Origin: Legionella bononiensis | GTDB lineage: Bacteria > Pseudomonadota > Gammaproteobacteria > Legionellales > Legionellaceae | NCBI RefSeq assembly: GCF_016786215.1 | Contig: NZ_JADOBG010000022.1 | Span: 1-64,000 of the forward strand | Direction: 5' to 3' | Length of the DNA stretch: 64,000 bases | Shown here: piece by piece, positions 19,302 to 29,716 of the stretch | How positions within the stretch are numbered: the stretch's first letter is position 1 | Layout of the letters: each line of letters begins with the position of its first letter | Made by a program: the position numbers and the translations under genes | The notes under the pieces: model-generated | Told to the model about the DNA's origin: nothing | Database searches by the model: none | What the model saw: the letters and a program-made list of their open reading frames with translations, nothing else

Positions 19302-20927
19302 ATGAGTTTATCATCACCAGGTGTGGGATCAGGGCTTGATGTAAAAACCTTAGTGGATGCTTTAGTAAAAGCCGAAATTACTCCTGCGCAAGCACGACAT
19401 GACAAACAGTTAACTAACGTAACCACTGAATTATCCGCCATAGGACAATTGAAAAGTATTTTATCAAACCTTCAATCCTCTTTGACCAAATTATCTGACT
19501 TAAGTCAGTTCTATAATATGAAATATTCGATGAGCGACCAGGATTATTTTTCAACTAATATAACACCCCAAGCGACTAAGGGATCGTATCAGATTGAAGT
19601 TCAAAAAATGGCGCAACAACAAAGTCTTGCGAGCAACTATTTAACGAATACGGGCAGTGGTACTCTGACGATTAACTTTGGTACTTATAATAACGATAAA
19701 ACCGTATTTACTCCCAACGCAACAGCCACTCCCGTATCAGTTACTATTGCACCGGGCAGCGATAGCCTTGTCGCTGTAAGGGATGCAATTAATAATGCCG
19801 GTTCTTCAGTTACAGCAAGCATAGTTCAGGACACGCTCGGATCCCGACTCACCCTGACTTCGTCAAAAACTGGTGAAAATTATGCGATGAAAATCAGTGG
19901 AGGAATTACTGCGTTAAATTATGATCCTACTACGGGGGTCAATTCTTTAACAGAAACAATAGGTGCTCAAAACAGTACGGTCAAAATTAATGGATTAGTA
20001 CTGAACCAAAGCAGTAACCAGTTGCAGGATGCCATATCGGGTGTCACGCTCAACTTGAAAAAAGCCGAGATTGGAAAAATTATCACGTTAACGGTGGATG
20101 ATAATAAGGATCAGTTAACCAGTTTAATGAATGATTTTATTAAACAATACAACGACAGCATGACCTTCCTGACCAATTTGACTGGATATAATTCTGGAAC
20201 AAAGCAAGGTGGTGTATTTCAGGGCGATCCGCAGTTTCGAAACCTGAAGCTTAATCTCAACAGATGGGCCACCAGCCCGATCACCAATGGAAGCAGCCCA
20301 ATTAAATCTCTGGCTGATTTAGGTATTACTTCCAATAAACAGGGTTTATTAGAACTTAATCAGGATAAATATAAAAAAGCCCTTGATAACAATTATAAGG
20401 ACATAGGTTCCTTGTTTGCAAAAACAGCAACTGCAACTGATACGAACATTAGAATCAAATCAATTAATACAAAAGTAAAAGCCGGCTCCTATGATGTAGC
20501 CCTGACTGAATTCACACCGGGTGTAAGTATGTCAGGAACCATTGGCTCTCTTCCGGCGAATTCCGCAGATGGCGTCACTTTGAAAGGCACTGGCGCACTT
20601 GATGGATTATCAGTCAACATCCTGTCCGGTTCTACAGGAGCACGTGGTCAGGTAGTAGTAACCGATGGAATTGCTGTATTAATGAATTCCTTTTTGGACT
20701 CGTACATGAGCTCCAAAGGGGATTTGAATATTAGAACAGAACAATTAAATAACCAGGTGAAACAATTAGGAAAATTTCAGGATGGAATCGATACACGCAG
20801 TAACTCCATTCAAGCCAGGTATTTAAAACAATTTACCGCCCTGGATCAGTTACTCTCACAACTTCAAAATACCAGTGGCTTTTTGACCCAACAATTAGCC
20901 AATTTACCGCAATTAAAAATAAAATGA
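19302..20927 (+). CDS. fliD: Flagellar filament cap protein FliD
   Basis: The 541-residue protein forms the cap at the filament tip that folds incoming flagellin. The N-terminus SSPGVGSGLDVKTLVDALV is the standard FliD opening, and a helical C-terminal region (NNQVKQLGKFQDGIDTR) forms the leg domains. The ribosome site AAGGGA precedes the ATG. fliS follows after 10 bp, so they are likely cotranscribed. Confidence 0.97.
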   Translation: MSLSSPGVGSGLDVKTLVDALVKAEITPAQARHDKQLTNVTTELSAIGQLKSILSNLQSSLTKLSDLSQFYNMKYSMSDQDYFSTNITPQATKGSYQIEVQKMAQQQSLASNYLTNTGSGTLTINFGTYNNDKTVFTPNATATPVSVTIAPGSDSLVAVRDAINNAGSSVTASIVQDTLGSRLTLTSSKTGENYAMKISGGITALNYDPTTGVNSLTETIGAQNSTVKINGLVLNQSSNQLQDAISGVTLNLKKAEIGKIITLTVDDNKDQLTSLMNDFIKQYNDSMTFLTNLTGYNSGTKQGGVFQGDPQFRNLKLNLNRWATSPITNGSSPIKSLADLGITSNKQGLLELNQDKYKKALDNNYKDIGSLFAKTATATDTNIRIKSINTKVKAGSYDVALTEFTPGVSMSGTIGSLPANSADGVTLKGTGALDGLSVNILSGSTGARGQVVVTDGIAVLMNSFLDSYMSSKGDLNIRTEQLNNQVKQLGKFQDGIDTRSNSIQARYLKQFTALDQLLSQLQNTSGFLTQQLANLPQLKIK

Positions 20928-20937
20928 GACTATACTT

Positions 20938-21351
20938 ATGAAAAATCCATATACGCAAGTTTCAAATCAATATAAATCAATAGAACTTCAAACTCGTATT
21001 GATACAGCATCCCCACATGAACTTATTGAGCTATTGCTTCAAGGAGCACGCTCACATATCGCCACTGCCCAGGGAAATATCCAAAGAAATCAGATTAAGG
21101 ATAAGGGAGAACACATTGGGAAAGCGATCAGTATTGTAGAGGGTTTAAAATCAAGTTTAAACCAGGATCAAGGCGGTGAAATCGCAGTAAACCTCCTTAA
21201 AATATACGACTATATCCAGCATATATTGTTAAAAGCCAACTTGAATAACGATGAAGATTTATTAGCTCAATCCAATATGTTACTCGCAGAAATACACCAA
21301 GCCTGGCAAGCAATTAATTCAAATGCAGAAACCCCTGAAATCAGGAAATAA
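20938..21351 (+). CDS. fliS: Flagellin export chaperone FliS
   Basis: The 137-residue helical protein binds the flagellin C-terminus and prevents polymerisation in the cytoplasm. The typical features are NQYKSIELQTRIDTASPHELIELLLQ cut here as NQYKSIELQTRI and SPHELIELL near residues 8-35, and KGEHIGKAISIVEGLKSSL in the middle, shown by GKAISIVEGLKSSL. It lies 10 bp after fliD. Confidence 0.95.
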   Translation: MKNPYTQVSNQYKSIELQTRIDTASPHELIELLLQGARSHIATAQGNIQRNQIKDKGEHIGKAISIVEGLKSSLNQDQGGEIAVNLLKIYDYIQHILLKANLNNDEDLLAQSNMLLAEIHQAWQAINSNAETPEIRK

Positions 21352-21366
21352 ATTGTATAATTTTGT

Positions 21367-21392
21367 TAAGTAAATATACTTTTTGCCGCTAT
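21367..21392 (+). promoter_or_regulatory. Possible FliA-like promoter before the EnhA-like gene
   Basis: TAAGTAAA (21367-21374), 10 bases, then GCCGCTAT (21385-21392) resembles the sigma-28 consensus with six of eight matches in the -10 element, but with a spacer one base short and a weak -35. It lies about 35 bp upstream of the gene. Confidence 0.3.
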
Positions 21393-21424
21393 ACAAGATA
21401 CGATGAATAAAAATTGAAATCATT

Positions 21425-22159
21425 ATGAATAAAATTTTGATATCAATAGCCGCATTTATAGGGTTCATGCTGAATGTTCAAAACAGCTTTGCCTATGTTC
21501 GTTACGGTGAAACTTTATGCAATAAGCCGGATTATTTTTGTATGAAAATCAAAAATGGGGAAAACTGGGAAGAATTATTCCCCAATATTGAAGAACGAGA
21601 TATAGTCCGACGCATTAATCGAATGAACATTAGCTTAAAACCAGGAATGATTATCGCTATTCCTAAAAACATAGAACGTCTAACCATATACGATGTATCC
21701 CCTTTCCCCCGTTATATAGAATCTGATGGTGAAAAAACCATCTATGTAAGTCAAAAAAAACTGGCATGGGGAGCTTATGATGAAGACGGTGAATTACTCT
21801 GGTGGGGACCTATTTCTTCAGGAATAGGTCAATGTAAAGTCGCAGGGGGATGTGGTACCCCAACGGGATCATTTCGAATTATTAGAAAACAGGATATAGA
21901 TTGTGTGTCTACAGTGTTCCCCCGAAGAGCAAATGGGGAAAGCGGAGGCGCCTTAATGCCCTATTGCATGCACTTCTTTAGAGGTTTTGCATTACACGGC
22001 AGCTATGATGTTCCTGGCTACAGAGCAAGTCATGGTTGCGTTCGAATGTTCATTGAAGATGCTCGATGGCTCAACGAAGAGTTTATTGATTTGCCTGGAG
22101 GAGGAATGAAAGGAACACGCGTTGTTCTTGATGCTCCAGATGACCCTAACGAACAATAA
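21425..22159 (+). CDS. enhA: EnhA-like L,D-transpeptidase (YkuD domain)
   Basis: This exported protein of 244 residues has a signal peptide (about residues 1-23, cleavage after NSFA). A LysM-like region follows (about 24-85, ending KPGMIIAIP). The C-terminal YkuD domain carries HGSYDVPGYRASHGCVRM, with the catalytic cysteine about residue 204. L,D-transpeptidases make 3-3 peptidoglycan cross-links or attach proteins to the wall. In Legionella, proteins of this type directly after fliS are annotated as EnhA (enhanced entry). The presence of several EnhA paralogues in Legionella means the symbol is a family name here. Confidence 0.82.
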   Translation: MNKILISIAAFIGFMLNVQNSFAYVRYGETLCNKPDYFCMKIKNGENWEELFPNIEERDIVRRINRMNISLKPGMIIAIPKNIERLTIYDVSPFPRYIESDGEKTIYVSQKKLAWGAYDEDGELLWWGPISSGIGQCKVAGGCGTPTGSFRIIRKQDIDCVSTVFPRRANGESGGALMPYCMHFFRGFALHGSYDVPGYRASHGCVRMFIEDARWLNEEFIDLPGGGMKGTRVVLDAPDDPNEQ

Positions 22160-22387
22160 GTGGTTAAATTCAACTCAATAGACAAATTATAAACAAACTG
22201 GTACTATTTTAATAAGTGATATTTACCTGTTTGTATGCTAACTTATAAAGTTGACTTTGTGATTAAAAAAACTGCACTTTTGACGGAGCGCCAAGGGATC
22301 TTATAACCCCGTCGTTTATCGATTGTTTTTCGTCTGTAATTCTCGCAAAATCAAATTACCTGGGTAAATCTGGAGAACTATAAAATA

Positions 22388-23689
22388 ATGGCTCATTATA
22401 ATACACAGTCAAAATCTATGCAGACAACGACTATCCAATCATTGATGCCCTGGATGGTATGGGGTCTAGGATGCATGTTTTATTTTTATGAGTGCCTGTT
22501 ACAAGTTTCCCCCAGTGTCATGAGCAATGAATTAATGAGAGATTTCTCAGTCACCAGTCATACCTTAGGTATTTTATCAGGAATTTATTTTTACTCTTAT
22601 GCTGCAATGCAATTACCCGGTGGTGTATTAATGGACTATTTTGGTCCTCATCGCCTTCTTACTCTGGCTACGGTAGTCTGTGCATTAAGTACCATTGCTT
22701 TTGGCATGACCGATAATTTTTTTATGGCCTGTATTGCTCGCTTAATGATTGGCTTTGGTTCTGCTTTCGCAGCTGTTGGTACAATGAAGTTAGCAGCTAA
22801 TTGGTTCCCTGCACAAAAATTCGCATTATTAACAGGACTAATGGTCACTATAGGAATGTTAGGAGCCATAGGTGGAGAAGCGCCTCTTGCTCTGCTCATT
22901 GATAATTTTGGCTGGCGTCACAGCATGATCATCATGGGAACAATTGGATTACTCTTGGCTATTTTACTTATTTTAATCGCCAGAGATACACCTAAAAACT
23001 ATACTCCTCCGATTCATCAACATCCTGTTGAAGAAGAAGAGCACTTATTACCCAGTTTGTTTGCCTTGATCAAAAACAAACAACTTTGGCTGGTAGCTAC
23101 TTATGGTGGTCTGATGTACATGGCAACTCCAGTATTTTGTGGTCTTTGGGGAGTTCCTTTCCTGATGAACAAAATGTTAATTGCCAAATCTACTGCTGCC
23201 AACTATATCTCACTGGTATTTATCGGCTGGGCTATTGCCAGTCCGCTATGGGGAATATTCTCTAATCGCATCGGTCTGCGCAAACCACCTATGTATATCG
23301 GTTGTATCGGGGCATTAATCTGCTCAAGCCTCTTTATTTTTGCGCCGATCAGTTCATCACTAATGATGGAGTTACTGCTCTTTACTTTTGGTATTTTTTC
23401 CGCTGGCTTTCTGCCTGCATTCTCTGTGGCAAAAGAATTATGTAACAAGAAATACGTTGCGACAGGTCTCAGCTTTATGAATATGATGAATATGGTGGGA
23501 ATTGCTCTGGCGCAACCACTGATAGGATATATTCTTGATAAAATGTGGCAAGGTGAAATGAGCGGTACAGTCCGGCTATATCCGCTTGCAGCTTATCACA
23601 CGGCTTTGGCAATTCTGCCTTTTGGTATGATCATTGCGCTACTTATTTTACCAAAAATTAAAGAAACCTATTGCCAAAGTGTACATTAA
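22388..23689 (+). CDS. MFS transporter
   Basis: The 433-residue protein has about 12 membrane helices and major facilitator signatures, such as [12 protein letters not shown] in the helix 2-3 loop. The central cytoplasmic loop is near residue 205-225 ([13 protein letters not shown]). The ATG at 22388 has TGGAGAA upstream. The family includes sugar-phosphate and organic-anion carriers; Legionella carry many paralogues implicated in nutrient uptake. The substrate cannot be read from sequence. It ends 28 bp before miaB. Confidence 0.88.
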   Translation: MAHYNTQSKSMQTTTIQSLMPWMVWGLGCMFYFYECLLQVSPSVMSNELMRDFSVTSHTLGILSGIYFYSYAAMQLPGGVLMDYFGPHRLLTLATVVCALSTIAFGMTDNFFMACIARLMIGFGSAFAAVGTMKLAANWFPAQKFALLTGLMVTIGMLGAIGGEAPLALLIDNFGWRHSMIIMGTIGLLLAILLILIARDTPKNYTPPIHQHPVEEEEHLLPSLFALIKNKQLWLVATYGGLMYMATPVFCGLWGVPFLMNKMLIAKSTAANYISLVFIGWAIASPLWGIFSNRIGLRKPPMYIGCIGALICSSLFIFAPISSSLMMELLLFTFGIFSAGFLPAFSVAKELCNKKYVATGLSFMNMMNMVGIALAQPLIGYILDKMWQGEMSGTVRLYPLAAYHTALAILPFGMIIALLILPKIKETYCQSVH

Positions 23690-23717
23690 TGAAATAATAC
23701 GGCGTTTTAAAAGTAGA

Positions 23718-25067
23718 ATGAATATGGCTAAAAAATTATATATTAAAACCAATGGTTGCCAAATGAATGAATACGATTCATCAAAAATGGCAGAAGTCTT
23801 AATGGAATCTCATGGTTTGGTTAAGACAGATCAAGTAGACGAAGCGGACGTCATATTGCTGAATACCTGCTCTATTAGGGAAAAAGCTCAAGAAAAAGTA
23901 TTTTCTCAATTGGGTCAATGGCGAGAATATAAAGCAAAAAATCCTCATGTCGTTATCGGTGTCGGAGGATGTGTTGCCAGTCAGGAAGGTGCTGATATTA
24001 TCAAAAGAGCTCCCTTTGTTGATATTGTTTTTGGTCCTCAAACATTGCACAGGCTCCCTGCCCTGCTTAATGAACGTCTTGAAAAAAACAAATCGGTTGT
24101 AGATATCAGTTTTCCTGAAATTGAAAAATTTGATCATCTTCCTGCCCCTAGGGCTGAAGGTCCAACTGCATTCGTATCCATTATGGAAGGTTGCAGTAAA
24201 TATTGCAGCTTCTGTGTGGTTCCTTACACTCGTGGTGAAGAAATCAGCAGACCGTTTGATGATGTGCTTGCCGAATGTTACCAGCTTGCGGCACAAGGAG
24301 TTAGAGAAATCAATTTACTGGGACAAAATGTAAATGATTATCGTGGAGTAATGGAACATGGTGAAACCGCCGATCTGGCTCTTTTAATTCATTATCTTGC
24401 TGCAATTGATGGAATAGGCAGAATTCGATTTACCACTTCTCATCCTTTAGCGTTTTCAGATAATCTAATCAATGCCTACGCTGAAGTTCCTGAGCTTGCC
24501 AATCACTTGCATCTCCCCGTTCAAAGCGGTTCCGATCGTATTTTAGGGTTAATGAAACGCGGTTATACAGCATTGGAATTTAAATCCAAAATTAGAAAAT
24601 TACGCAAAGTTCGTCCTGATATCCGATTATCAACCGATATAATCGTTGGTTTTCCGGGTGAAACTGATAAAGATTTCCAGGACACTATGGATTTGGTTCA
24701 TGAAATTGGTTTTGATACTTCCTTCAGTTTCATTTACAGCCCAAGACCGGGTACTCCGGCTGCAAATTTGCCTGATGACACCCCTCTGGACGTTAAAAAG
24801 CAACGCTTGCAAATACTGCAAAACCGATTGCTCATGAATGCTGCTCGATACAGTCAATCCATGATAGGAACTACACAGAGAATTTTGGTTACCGGATTTT
24901 CTAAAAAAGATAATAATCAGCTGGCCGGTCGTACTGAATGCAATCGTGTAGTCAATTTCGAAGGACCTGAACACCTCATTGGTCAATTTGTTGCACTACA
25001 GATTACTGATGCCTTGCCCAACTCGTTAAGAGGACGCCTAACTGAAGTTGAGATGCAACCAGCCTGA
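23718..25067 (+). CDS. miaB: tRNA-2-methylthio-N6-dimethylallyladenosine synthase
   Basis: This radical SAM enzyme adds the methylthio group to i6A37 of tRNA. It has an N-terminal UPF0004 domain with conserved cysteines ([30 protein letters not shown]), a radical SAM motif ([15 protein letters not shown], CxxxCxxC) and a C-terminal TRAM domain. The start is the ATG at 23718 or 23724; a longer frame from 23634 overlaps the transporter and is rejected. The stop overlaps the start of rluD (ATGA). Confidence 0.97.
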   Translation: MNMAKKLYIKTNGCQMNEYDSSKMAEVLMESHGLVKTDQVDEADVILLNTCSIREKAQEKVFSQLGQWREYKAKNPHVVIGVGGCVASQEGADIIKRAPFVDIVFGPQTLHRLPALLNERLEKNKSVVDISFPEIEKFDHLPAPRAEGPTAFVSIMEGCSKYCSFCVVPYTRGEEISRPFDDVLAECYQLAAQGVREINLLGQNVNDYRGVMEHGETADLALLIHYLAAIDGIGRIRFTTSHPLAFSDNLINAYAEVPELANHLHLPVQSGSDRILGLMKRGYTALEFKSKIRKLRKVRPDIRLSTDIIVGFPGETDKDFQDTMDLVHEIGFDTSFSFIYSPRPGTPAANLPDDTPLDVKKQRLQILQNRLLMNAARYSQSMIGTTQRILVTGFSKKDNNQLAGRTECNRVVNFEGPEHLIGQFVALQITDALPNSLRGRLTEVEMQPA

Positions 25068-26032
25068 TGATAGAACACATACAAAAACACATTAAAGTTC
25101 CTCGCGAGTACCACAGTCAACGTATCGACAGCGTACTCGCTCAATTGTTGCCCGATTATTCACGCTCTCAAATCAGCAACTGGATCAAATCGGGTGCTGT
25201 AACTTTGAATGACAGACCCTGCAAACCTAAAGATAAAGCTCTTGATGGTGATCTGATCGAAGTTCATGTTGATTTGAACACAATTGATACTGATTTTACT
25301 CAGTGCGAGCCGGAAGATATTCCGCTTGATATCATTTATGAGGACGAGGAGGTTCTGGTTCTGAATAAACCCGCTGGTTTAGTAGTACATCCGGGAGCCG
25401 GTAATAAAGAACACACTCTCGTCAATGCACTCCTGCATCATGCGCCAGACCTGCAGCATTTGCCTCGAGCAGGAATTATCCATCGTCTGGATAAAGATAC
25501 AACAGGGTTATTAATTGTAGCTAAATCATTGACAGCACATACATCATTAATTCGTCAAATGCAGGCAAGAGATATAAAGCGTCACTACATCACTTTGGTA
25601 TTGGGCCATGTTATATCCGGAGGCACTATTGATACAGGTTTTGGCAGACACCCCAGAAACCGCCTTAAAATGACAGTCACTGGACAAGGAAGACAGGCTA
25701 TTACTCATTACACAGTCAAAAAACAATATAATGAGTTCACACTACTGGATGTCAGTCTGATGACAGGAAGAACTCATCAAATCAGAGTTCATCTGGCGTA
25801 TATCAATCATCCTGTGGTTGGAGACCAGCTTTATAATGGGAGAATGAGATTTCCATTAAATGCCAGCGATCAATTACGAACGCAACTTCAGCAATTTAAA
25901 AGACAAGCTCTTCATGCCTGCTCCATTACATTTTGTCATCCCAAAACAGAAGAAGAATTGACATTTAAAGCACCCATGCCTGATGATTTTAAACTATTGC
26001 TTGAAACCCTGGATGAGCATTATGACTACTAA
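25067..26032 (+). CDS. rluD: 23S rRNA pseudouridine synthase RluD
   Basis: The 321-residue enzyme has an N-terminal S4 RNA-binding domain (about residues 16-80) and the catalytic aspartate in GIIHRLDKDTTGLLIVAK. It makes pseudouridines in helix 69 of 23S rRNA (1911, 1915, 1917 in E. coli). It overlaps pgeF by 11 bp, and rluD-pgeF is a conserved pair. Confidence 0.94.
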   Translation: MIEHIQKHIKVPREYHSQRIDSVLAQLLPDYSRSQISNWIKSGAVTLNDRPCKPKDKALDGDLIEVHVDLNTIDTDFTQCEPEDIPLDIIYEDEEVLVLNKPAGLVVHPGAGNKEHTLVNALLHHAPDLQHLPRAGIIHRLDKDTTGLLIVAKSLTAHTSLIRQMQARDIKRHYITLVLGHVISGGTIDTGFGRHPRNRLKMTVTGQGRQAITHYTVKKQYNEFTLLDVSLMTGRTHQIRVHLAYINHPVVGDQLYNGRMRFPLNASDQLRTQLQQFKRQALHACSITFCHPKTEEELTFKAPMPDDFKLLLETLDEHYDY

Positions 26033-26762
26033 ATTAGCCAATTGGTCCGCCCCTTTAAATATTTCAGCCTTGAGTACAACTCGTCTGTCAGGATATAGTT
26101 TGCCGCCTTATAATGAAAACAATCTTGGACTTCATGTAGGAGATGATCCTAATCATGTAATGAAAAACAGGCAGCAATTAAGAGAGCTGCTAAAACTACC
26201 GGAAGAACCTGTCTGGTTAGAACAAACACATAGCACAACATGCATTATTCCGGAAACAGACCTTAATCGATGTGCTGATGCAGCAATAACACGTTCTCCA
26301 TTACATCCATTAGTCATTCTAACTGCAGATTGCCTCCCAATTACTTTGTGCAACATACAAGGTGATGAAATTGCAGCCATCCATGCTGGATGGAAGGGAT
26401 TATTTAATGGTATCGTAGAAAATACTCTGGCTAAAATGAACAGCCATACTTCAGATGTACTGGCATGGATTGGGCCTGCAATTTGCCAAAATTGTTATGA
26501 AGTTGGAGATGAAGTATATCAATCCTTTACTGAGAAGTATCCATTAAGCCATGTGGCATTTAAATCCACTGGCAACAAATGGCTAGCAAACTTACCCAAA
26601 ATTGCCAAGTTAATCCTCAATTTACATGGTGTAACGGCAGTTTATCAGTCGGATTTATGTACTTTTGAATTAAAAAATGACTTCTATTCCTATCGTAGAC
26701 AGTCACAAACAGGTAGAATAGGTACCTTTATCTGGTTTAACGATCAACCTCGGGATGAATAA
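26022..26762 (+). CDS. pgeF: Peptidoglycan editing factor / polyphenol oxidase PgeF
   Basis: The 246-residue protein of the YfiH/PgeF family starts with MTTKLANWSAP at the ATG at 26022, with GGATGAG upstream. Metal-binding motifs are visible: LEQTHST, LTADCLPI and AAIHAGWKG. E. coli PgeF removes UDP-MurNAc with L-Ser in place of L-Ala, and relatives show laccase-like or purine nucleoside phosphorylase activity. It is overlapped by the start of htrA. Confidence 0.92.
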   Translation: MTTKLANWSAPLNISALSTTRLSGYSLPPYNENNLGLHVGDDPNHVMKNRQQLRELLKLPEEPVWLEQTHSTTCIIPETDLNRCADAAITRSPLHPLVILTADCLPITLCNIQGDEIAAIHAGWKGLFNGIVENTLAKMNSHTSDVLAWIGPAICQNCYEVGDEVYQSFTEKYPLSHVAFKSTGNKWLANLPKIAKLILNLHGVTAVYQSDLCTFELKNDFYSYRRQSQTGRIGTFIWFNDQPRDE

Positions 26763-28143
26763 AATGATAAAACACATAAAATTATTAGTAAGCACCTTAC
26801 TCTTGTTAACAGTCTCGTTAGCTGTAAAAGCCGATGAGACTGCTATGCCTAATTTGGCACCAGTATTAAAAAATATTATGCCAGCAATTGTTAATGTAGC
26901 GGTTCAAGGATATTTACCCAATGACGCATCGAGTTCAGGGTCTGGGGGAGATGAAGAAGTAGTTCCAGAAAACAGACGTCAGTCACGAGTACCGGACAAA
27001 GGCCGTAAATTTGAAAGCATCGGTTCTGGAGTAATCATTGATCCCAAATCAGGCATCATTGTGACCAATGACCATGTAATCCGTAATGCAAATTTGATTA
27101 CTGTCACCCTGCAGGATGGCAGAAGATTGAAAGCTCGCTTGATTGGTGGAGATAGTGAAACCGATCTGGCCGTTTTAAAAATTGAAGCAAAAAATTTGAA
27201 ATCGTTAGTCATTGGCGATTCTGATAATTTGCAAGTTGGTGATTTCGTAGTTGCAATCGGCAACCCTTTTGGATTAAACAGTTTTGGTAACAGCCAATCT
27301 GCTACTTTTGGTATTGTCAGTGCCTTGAAACGCAGTGATCTGAATATTGAAGGTGTAGAAAACTTTATTCAGACCGATGCAGCCATTAATCCTGGAAATT
27401 CCGGCGGTGCTTTGGTTAACACTAAAGGAGAGTTAATAGGGATCAATACAGCCATTATTTCTCCTTACGGCGGTAATATCGGAATTGGATTTGCCATTCC
27501 TATTAACATGGTCAAGGATGTTACCCAACAAATTATTAAATTTGGCTCTATCCATAGAGGATTGATGGGCATCTTTGTACAACACTTAACACCTGAATTA
27601 GCTCAATCCATGGGTTATCCTGAAGATTTTCAAGGTGCTCTGGTATCACAGGTCAATGAAAATTCCCCTGCCGAAAATGCCGGATTAAAAGCAGGTGACA
27701 TCATTGTTCAAATCAATGATACTAAAATTACTCAAGCTACCCAGGTTAAAACAACCATCAGTTTATTAAGGGTCGGCTCAACCGCAAAAATCATGATTGT
27801 ACGTGATAACAAACCGCTTACTTTGAACGCTGAAGTGACTGATATCAAAAAACATGAACAGAAACTGCAGTCCAACAATCCATTCCTTTATGGACTGGCT
27901 CTCCGTAATTTCGAACAGGAATCACCACCTCACGGTAATGTTGTTGGAGTACAGGTAGTAGGTGCATCAGAAAGCAGTGCGGGATGGCGCGCAGGTTTAC
28001 GTCCTGGGGATATCATTATCTCTGCCAATAAAACCCCTGTTAAAGATGTAAAAACATTACAATCCATTGCTCAAGATAAAAAACAGCAATTATTAGTTCA
28101 GGTATTACGTGGCCCTGGAGCTTTATTCCTGTTAATAATATAG
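26755..28143 (+). CDS. htrA: Periplasmic serine protease HtrA/DegP family
   Basis: The 462-residue protein has a signal peptide (about 1-26, ending VKADE) and a trypsin-like domain with triad His in TNDHVIRN, Asp in ETDLAVLKI and Ser in GNSGGALVN. Two PDZ domains follow (about residues 275-360 and 375-460). It degrades or refolds misfolded envelope proteins. HtrA is known to be needed for Legionella growth in host cells. The start is the ATG at 26755 or 26764; both lie inside the end of pgeF. Confidence 0.95.
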   Translation: MNKMIKHIKLLVSTLLLLTVSLAVKADETAMPNLAPVLKNIMPAIVNVAVQGYLPNDASSSGSGGDEEVVPENRRQSRVPDKGRKFESIGSGVIIDPKSGIIVTNDHVIRNANLITVTLQDGRRLKARLIGGDSETDLAVLKIEAKNLKSLVIGDSDNLQVGDFVVAIGNPFGLNSFGNSQSATFGIVSALKRSDLNIEGVENFIQTDAAINPGNSGGALVNTKGELIGINTAIISPYGGNIGIGFAIPINMVKDVTQQIIKFGSIHRGLMGIFVQHLTPELAQSMGYPEDFQGALVSQVNENSPAENAGLKAGDIIVQINDTKITQATQVKTTISLLRVGSTAKIMIVRDNKPLTLNAEVTDIKKHEQKLQSNNPFLYGLALRNFEQESPPHGNVVGVQVVGASESSAGWRAGLRPGDIIISANKTPVKDVKTLQSIAQDKKQQLLVQVLRGPGALFLLII

Positions 28144-28486
28144 TCCCTGATATTCATTGCGCAGACATCAAAGATTCTTTACTTGATGTCTGCACATTTA
28201 ATCCTTACAAAATTCTCATTTTATCCCTGATAGTTCATGTGCAAACTAGATAACCTTCACATCATCCTGAATACCGTTCTGAATCTTCCACACATCTTTA
28301 ATGAACCAGTCCAGCTCTACTCTCTGACGTCGCGCAGATTGTTGCGTGGAATTCAGGAGATAAATGCTAAAACGCTGGATCCCGCAAAACATCCTCGAGG
28401 AACAAGCAGTGATATGACGAAGAGACAGCACCATTAGGTATGTATTCATCACAGCTGCAAAAACGAAGCCGGCAGCAAGATGATAT
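28144..28486. other. Intergenic region after htrA
   Basis: A hairpin GCAGACATCAA...TTGATGTCTGC (28161-28193) follows htrA. I found no convincing gene in the remaining ~290 bp; short open frames occur on both strands around 28240-28450 without recognisable motifs or ribosome sites. Confidence 0.6.
28161..28193 (+). terminator. Possible terminator after htrA
   Basis: An 11-bp near-perfect inverted repeat, GCAGACATCAA with TTGATGTCTGC and an 11-base loop, begins 18 bp after the htrA stop. No T run follows, so it may instead be a Rho-assisted or processing hairpin. Confidence 0.45.
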
Positions 28487-29716
28487 TCATGATGATATTT
28501 TACAAATAGGGATGAAGTTAAATAAGTAAATTTTAATAGTAGTTATCTCATCCATTATTTTTATCAATGGTAACTTGCCAAATAATCGAACATAGGTTTT
28601 GTTTCGCTTCTTTACTATTTTAAAGGGTATGAATTTCAAGAAATAAGCAGACAGTTCCTCACCTAAACAGTAGAGCTTTCTTGTTGGCTTTAAAGAAAGA
28701 CTATGAATTAGAAATTCTTTTGATTTATTGCGTTCTTTCTCTAGATTTTGATATACCTTTTTATAATCAATGGGAGTTGAAAAAGAGTGTTGAGAGATAT
28801 CATTTACATTATTGTAAAAACGATTATGGTCAATTCCTAAAACGTTAAATAAACTTTCTATTCGGTGATTACCTCCTACTTCTCTCTGAACACAAACAAA
28901 TTGTTTTTTAAAAATAATCGCAAAAACACAACCATGAAATGAATCGGTGATTAAATAATCGCAATTTTTTATATAATCCAACCACTTTGAAATTGAATTA
29001 TATTGTCCAAATTTATCGATTAACACGTTGATAAAGATATATTTAGATTTAAGAAAGGCCAATATTTCATTTTGACGTATTGCCTTATCTTGTTCACTAT
29101 CAAGTAACATGTAAGCAATATACTTTATATTTCTATTTGTTGCCTCAAACAATTCTGCTTCAATAATTAGTTCGTAATCTTCTGCATCCAATAATAAGGT
29201 TGGATCTAAAACATGCTCTGCATCAACGTTAAATAAGTCTTTGCAAATATCAACCCCTGCATTTTCTCTAACCGAAATTGCGTCAAATCGTGATAATAGT
29301 GCTTGTATTTTCTTTTGTTCAACGCCAGTACACTCATAGTAGCTATTAGCAAAACTAGCTGCGTAAGAGACTAATGTTTTATTTCCGGAAACCCAATTAA
29401 ACATATATTTATAATTATCATGCCACCGCCAAACTTGATCACTACCTGCAATAAATAGGTCAAAATGCTTATTCAACTCTCTTAAATCTTTCTCGTTTTT
29501 ACAAAGAGAAGTTCTTATGAGGTATTTATTTCTAAAATCCTCAAAAGGGCAATTAATTAAACTAGTTCGAAATCCTTTAGGAATATAATTAATAATCTCG
29601 GGTTGGTACCCAAGATTTTTTAATAGAGTAGATAGGGCATAAGGAACCATAACTGCGCCAAAATTGTAGTTGGTAAAATGAAAATTCATAACTCCGACTT
29701 TTAATGTTGGCATCAT
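28487..29716 (-). CDS. Polysaccharide pyruvyl transferase family protein
   Basis: The 409-residue protein matches the PS_pyruv_trans family, which adds pyruvyl ketals or related groups to surface sugars. Visible family features are FHFTNYNFGAVM at the N-terminus, LFIAGSDQVWR, VSYAASFANS, SVRENAGVDIC, VLDPTLLLD and the C-terminal LITDSFHGCVFAIIF. The C-terminal 60 residues (KFIPFKIVKKRNK onward) are basic and hydrophobic and lie beyond the usual fold. It is a lone gene, unusually AT-rich compared with htrA and lspD, with no sugar-synthesis neighbours. I infer horizontal acquisition; the target glycan is unknown. Confidence 0.8.
   Translation of the reverse strand: MMPTLKVGVMNFHFTNYNFGAVMVPYALSTLLKNLGYQPEIINYIPKGFRTSLINCPFEDFRNKYLIRTSLCKNEKDLRELNKHFDLFIAGSDQVWRWHDNYKYMFNWVSGNKTLVSYAASFANSYYECTGVEQKKIQALLSRFDAISVRENAGVDICKDLFNVDAEHVLDPTLLLDAEDYELIIEAELFEATNRNIKYIAYMLLDSEQDKAIRQNEILAFLKSKYIFINVLIDKFGQYNSISKWLDYIKNCDYLITDSFHGCVFAIIFKKQFVCVQREVGGNHRIESLFNVLGIDHNRFYNNVNDISQHSFSTPIDYKKVYQNLEKERNKSKEFLIHSLSLKPTRKLYCLGEELSAYFLKFIPFKIVKKRNKTYVRLFGKLPLIKIMDEITTIKIYLFNFIPICKISS

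Noticed and set aside
23799..24296. 165-codon minus-strand frame inside miaB
   Set aside because: It is fully antisense to conserved radical SAM sequence and has no family likeness.
28237..28452. Small genes on either strand after htrA
   Set aside because: Two overlapping antisense frames of similar length, neither with a ribosome site or known motif.
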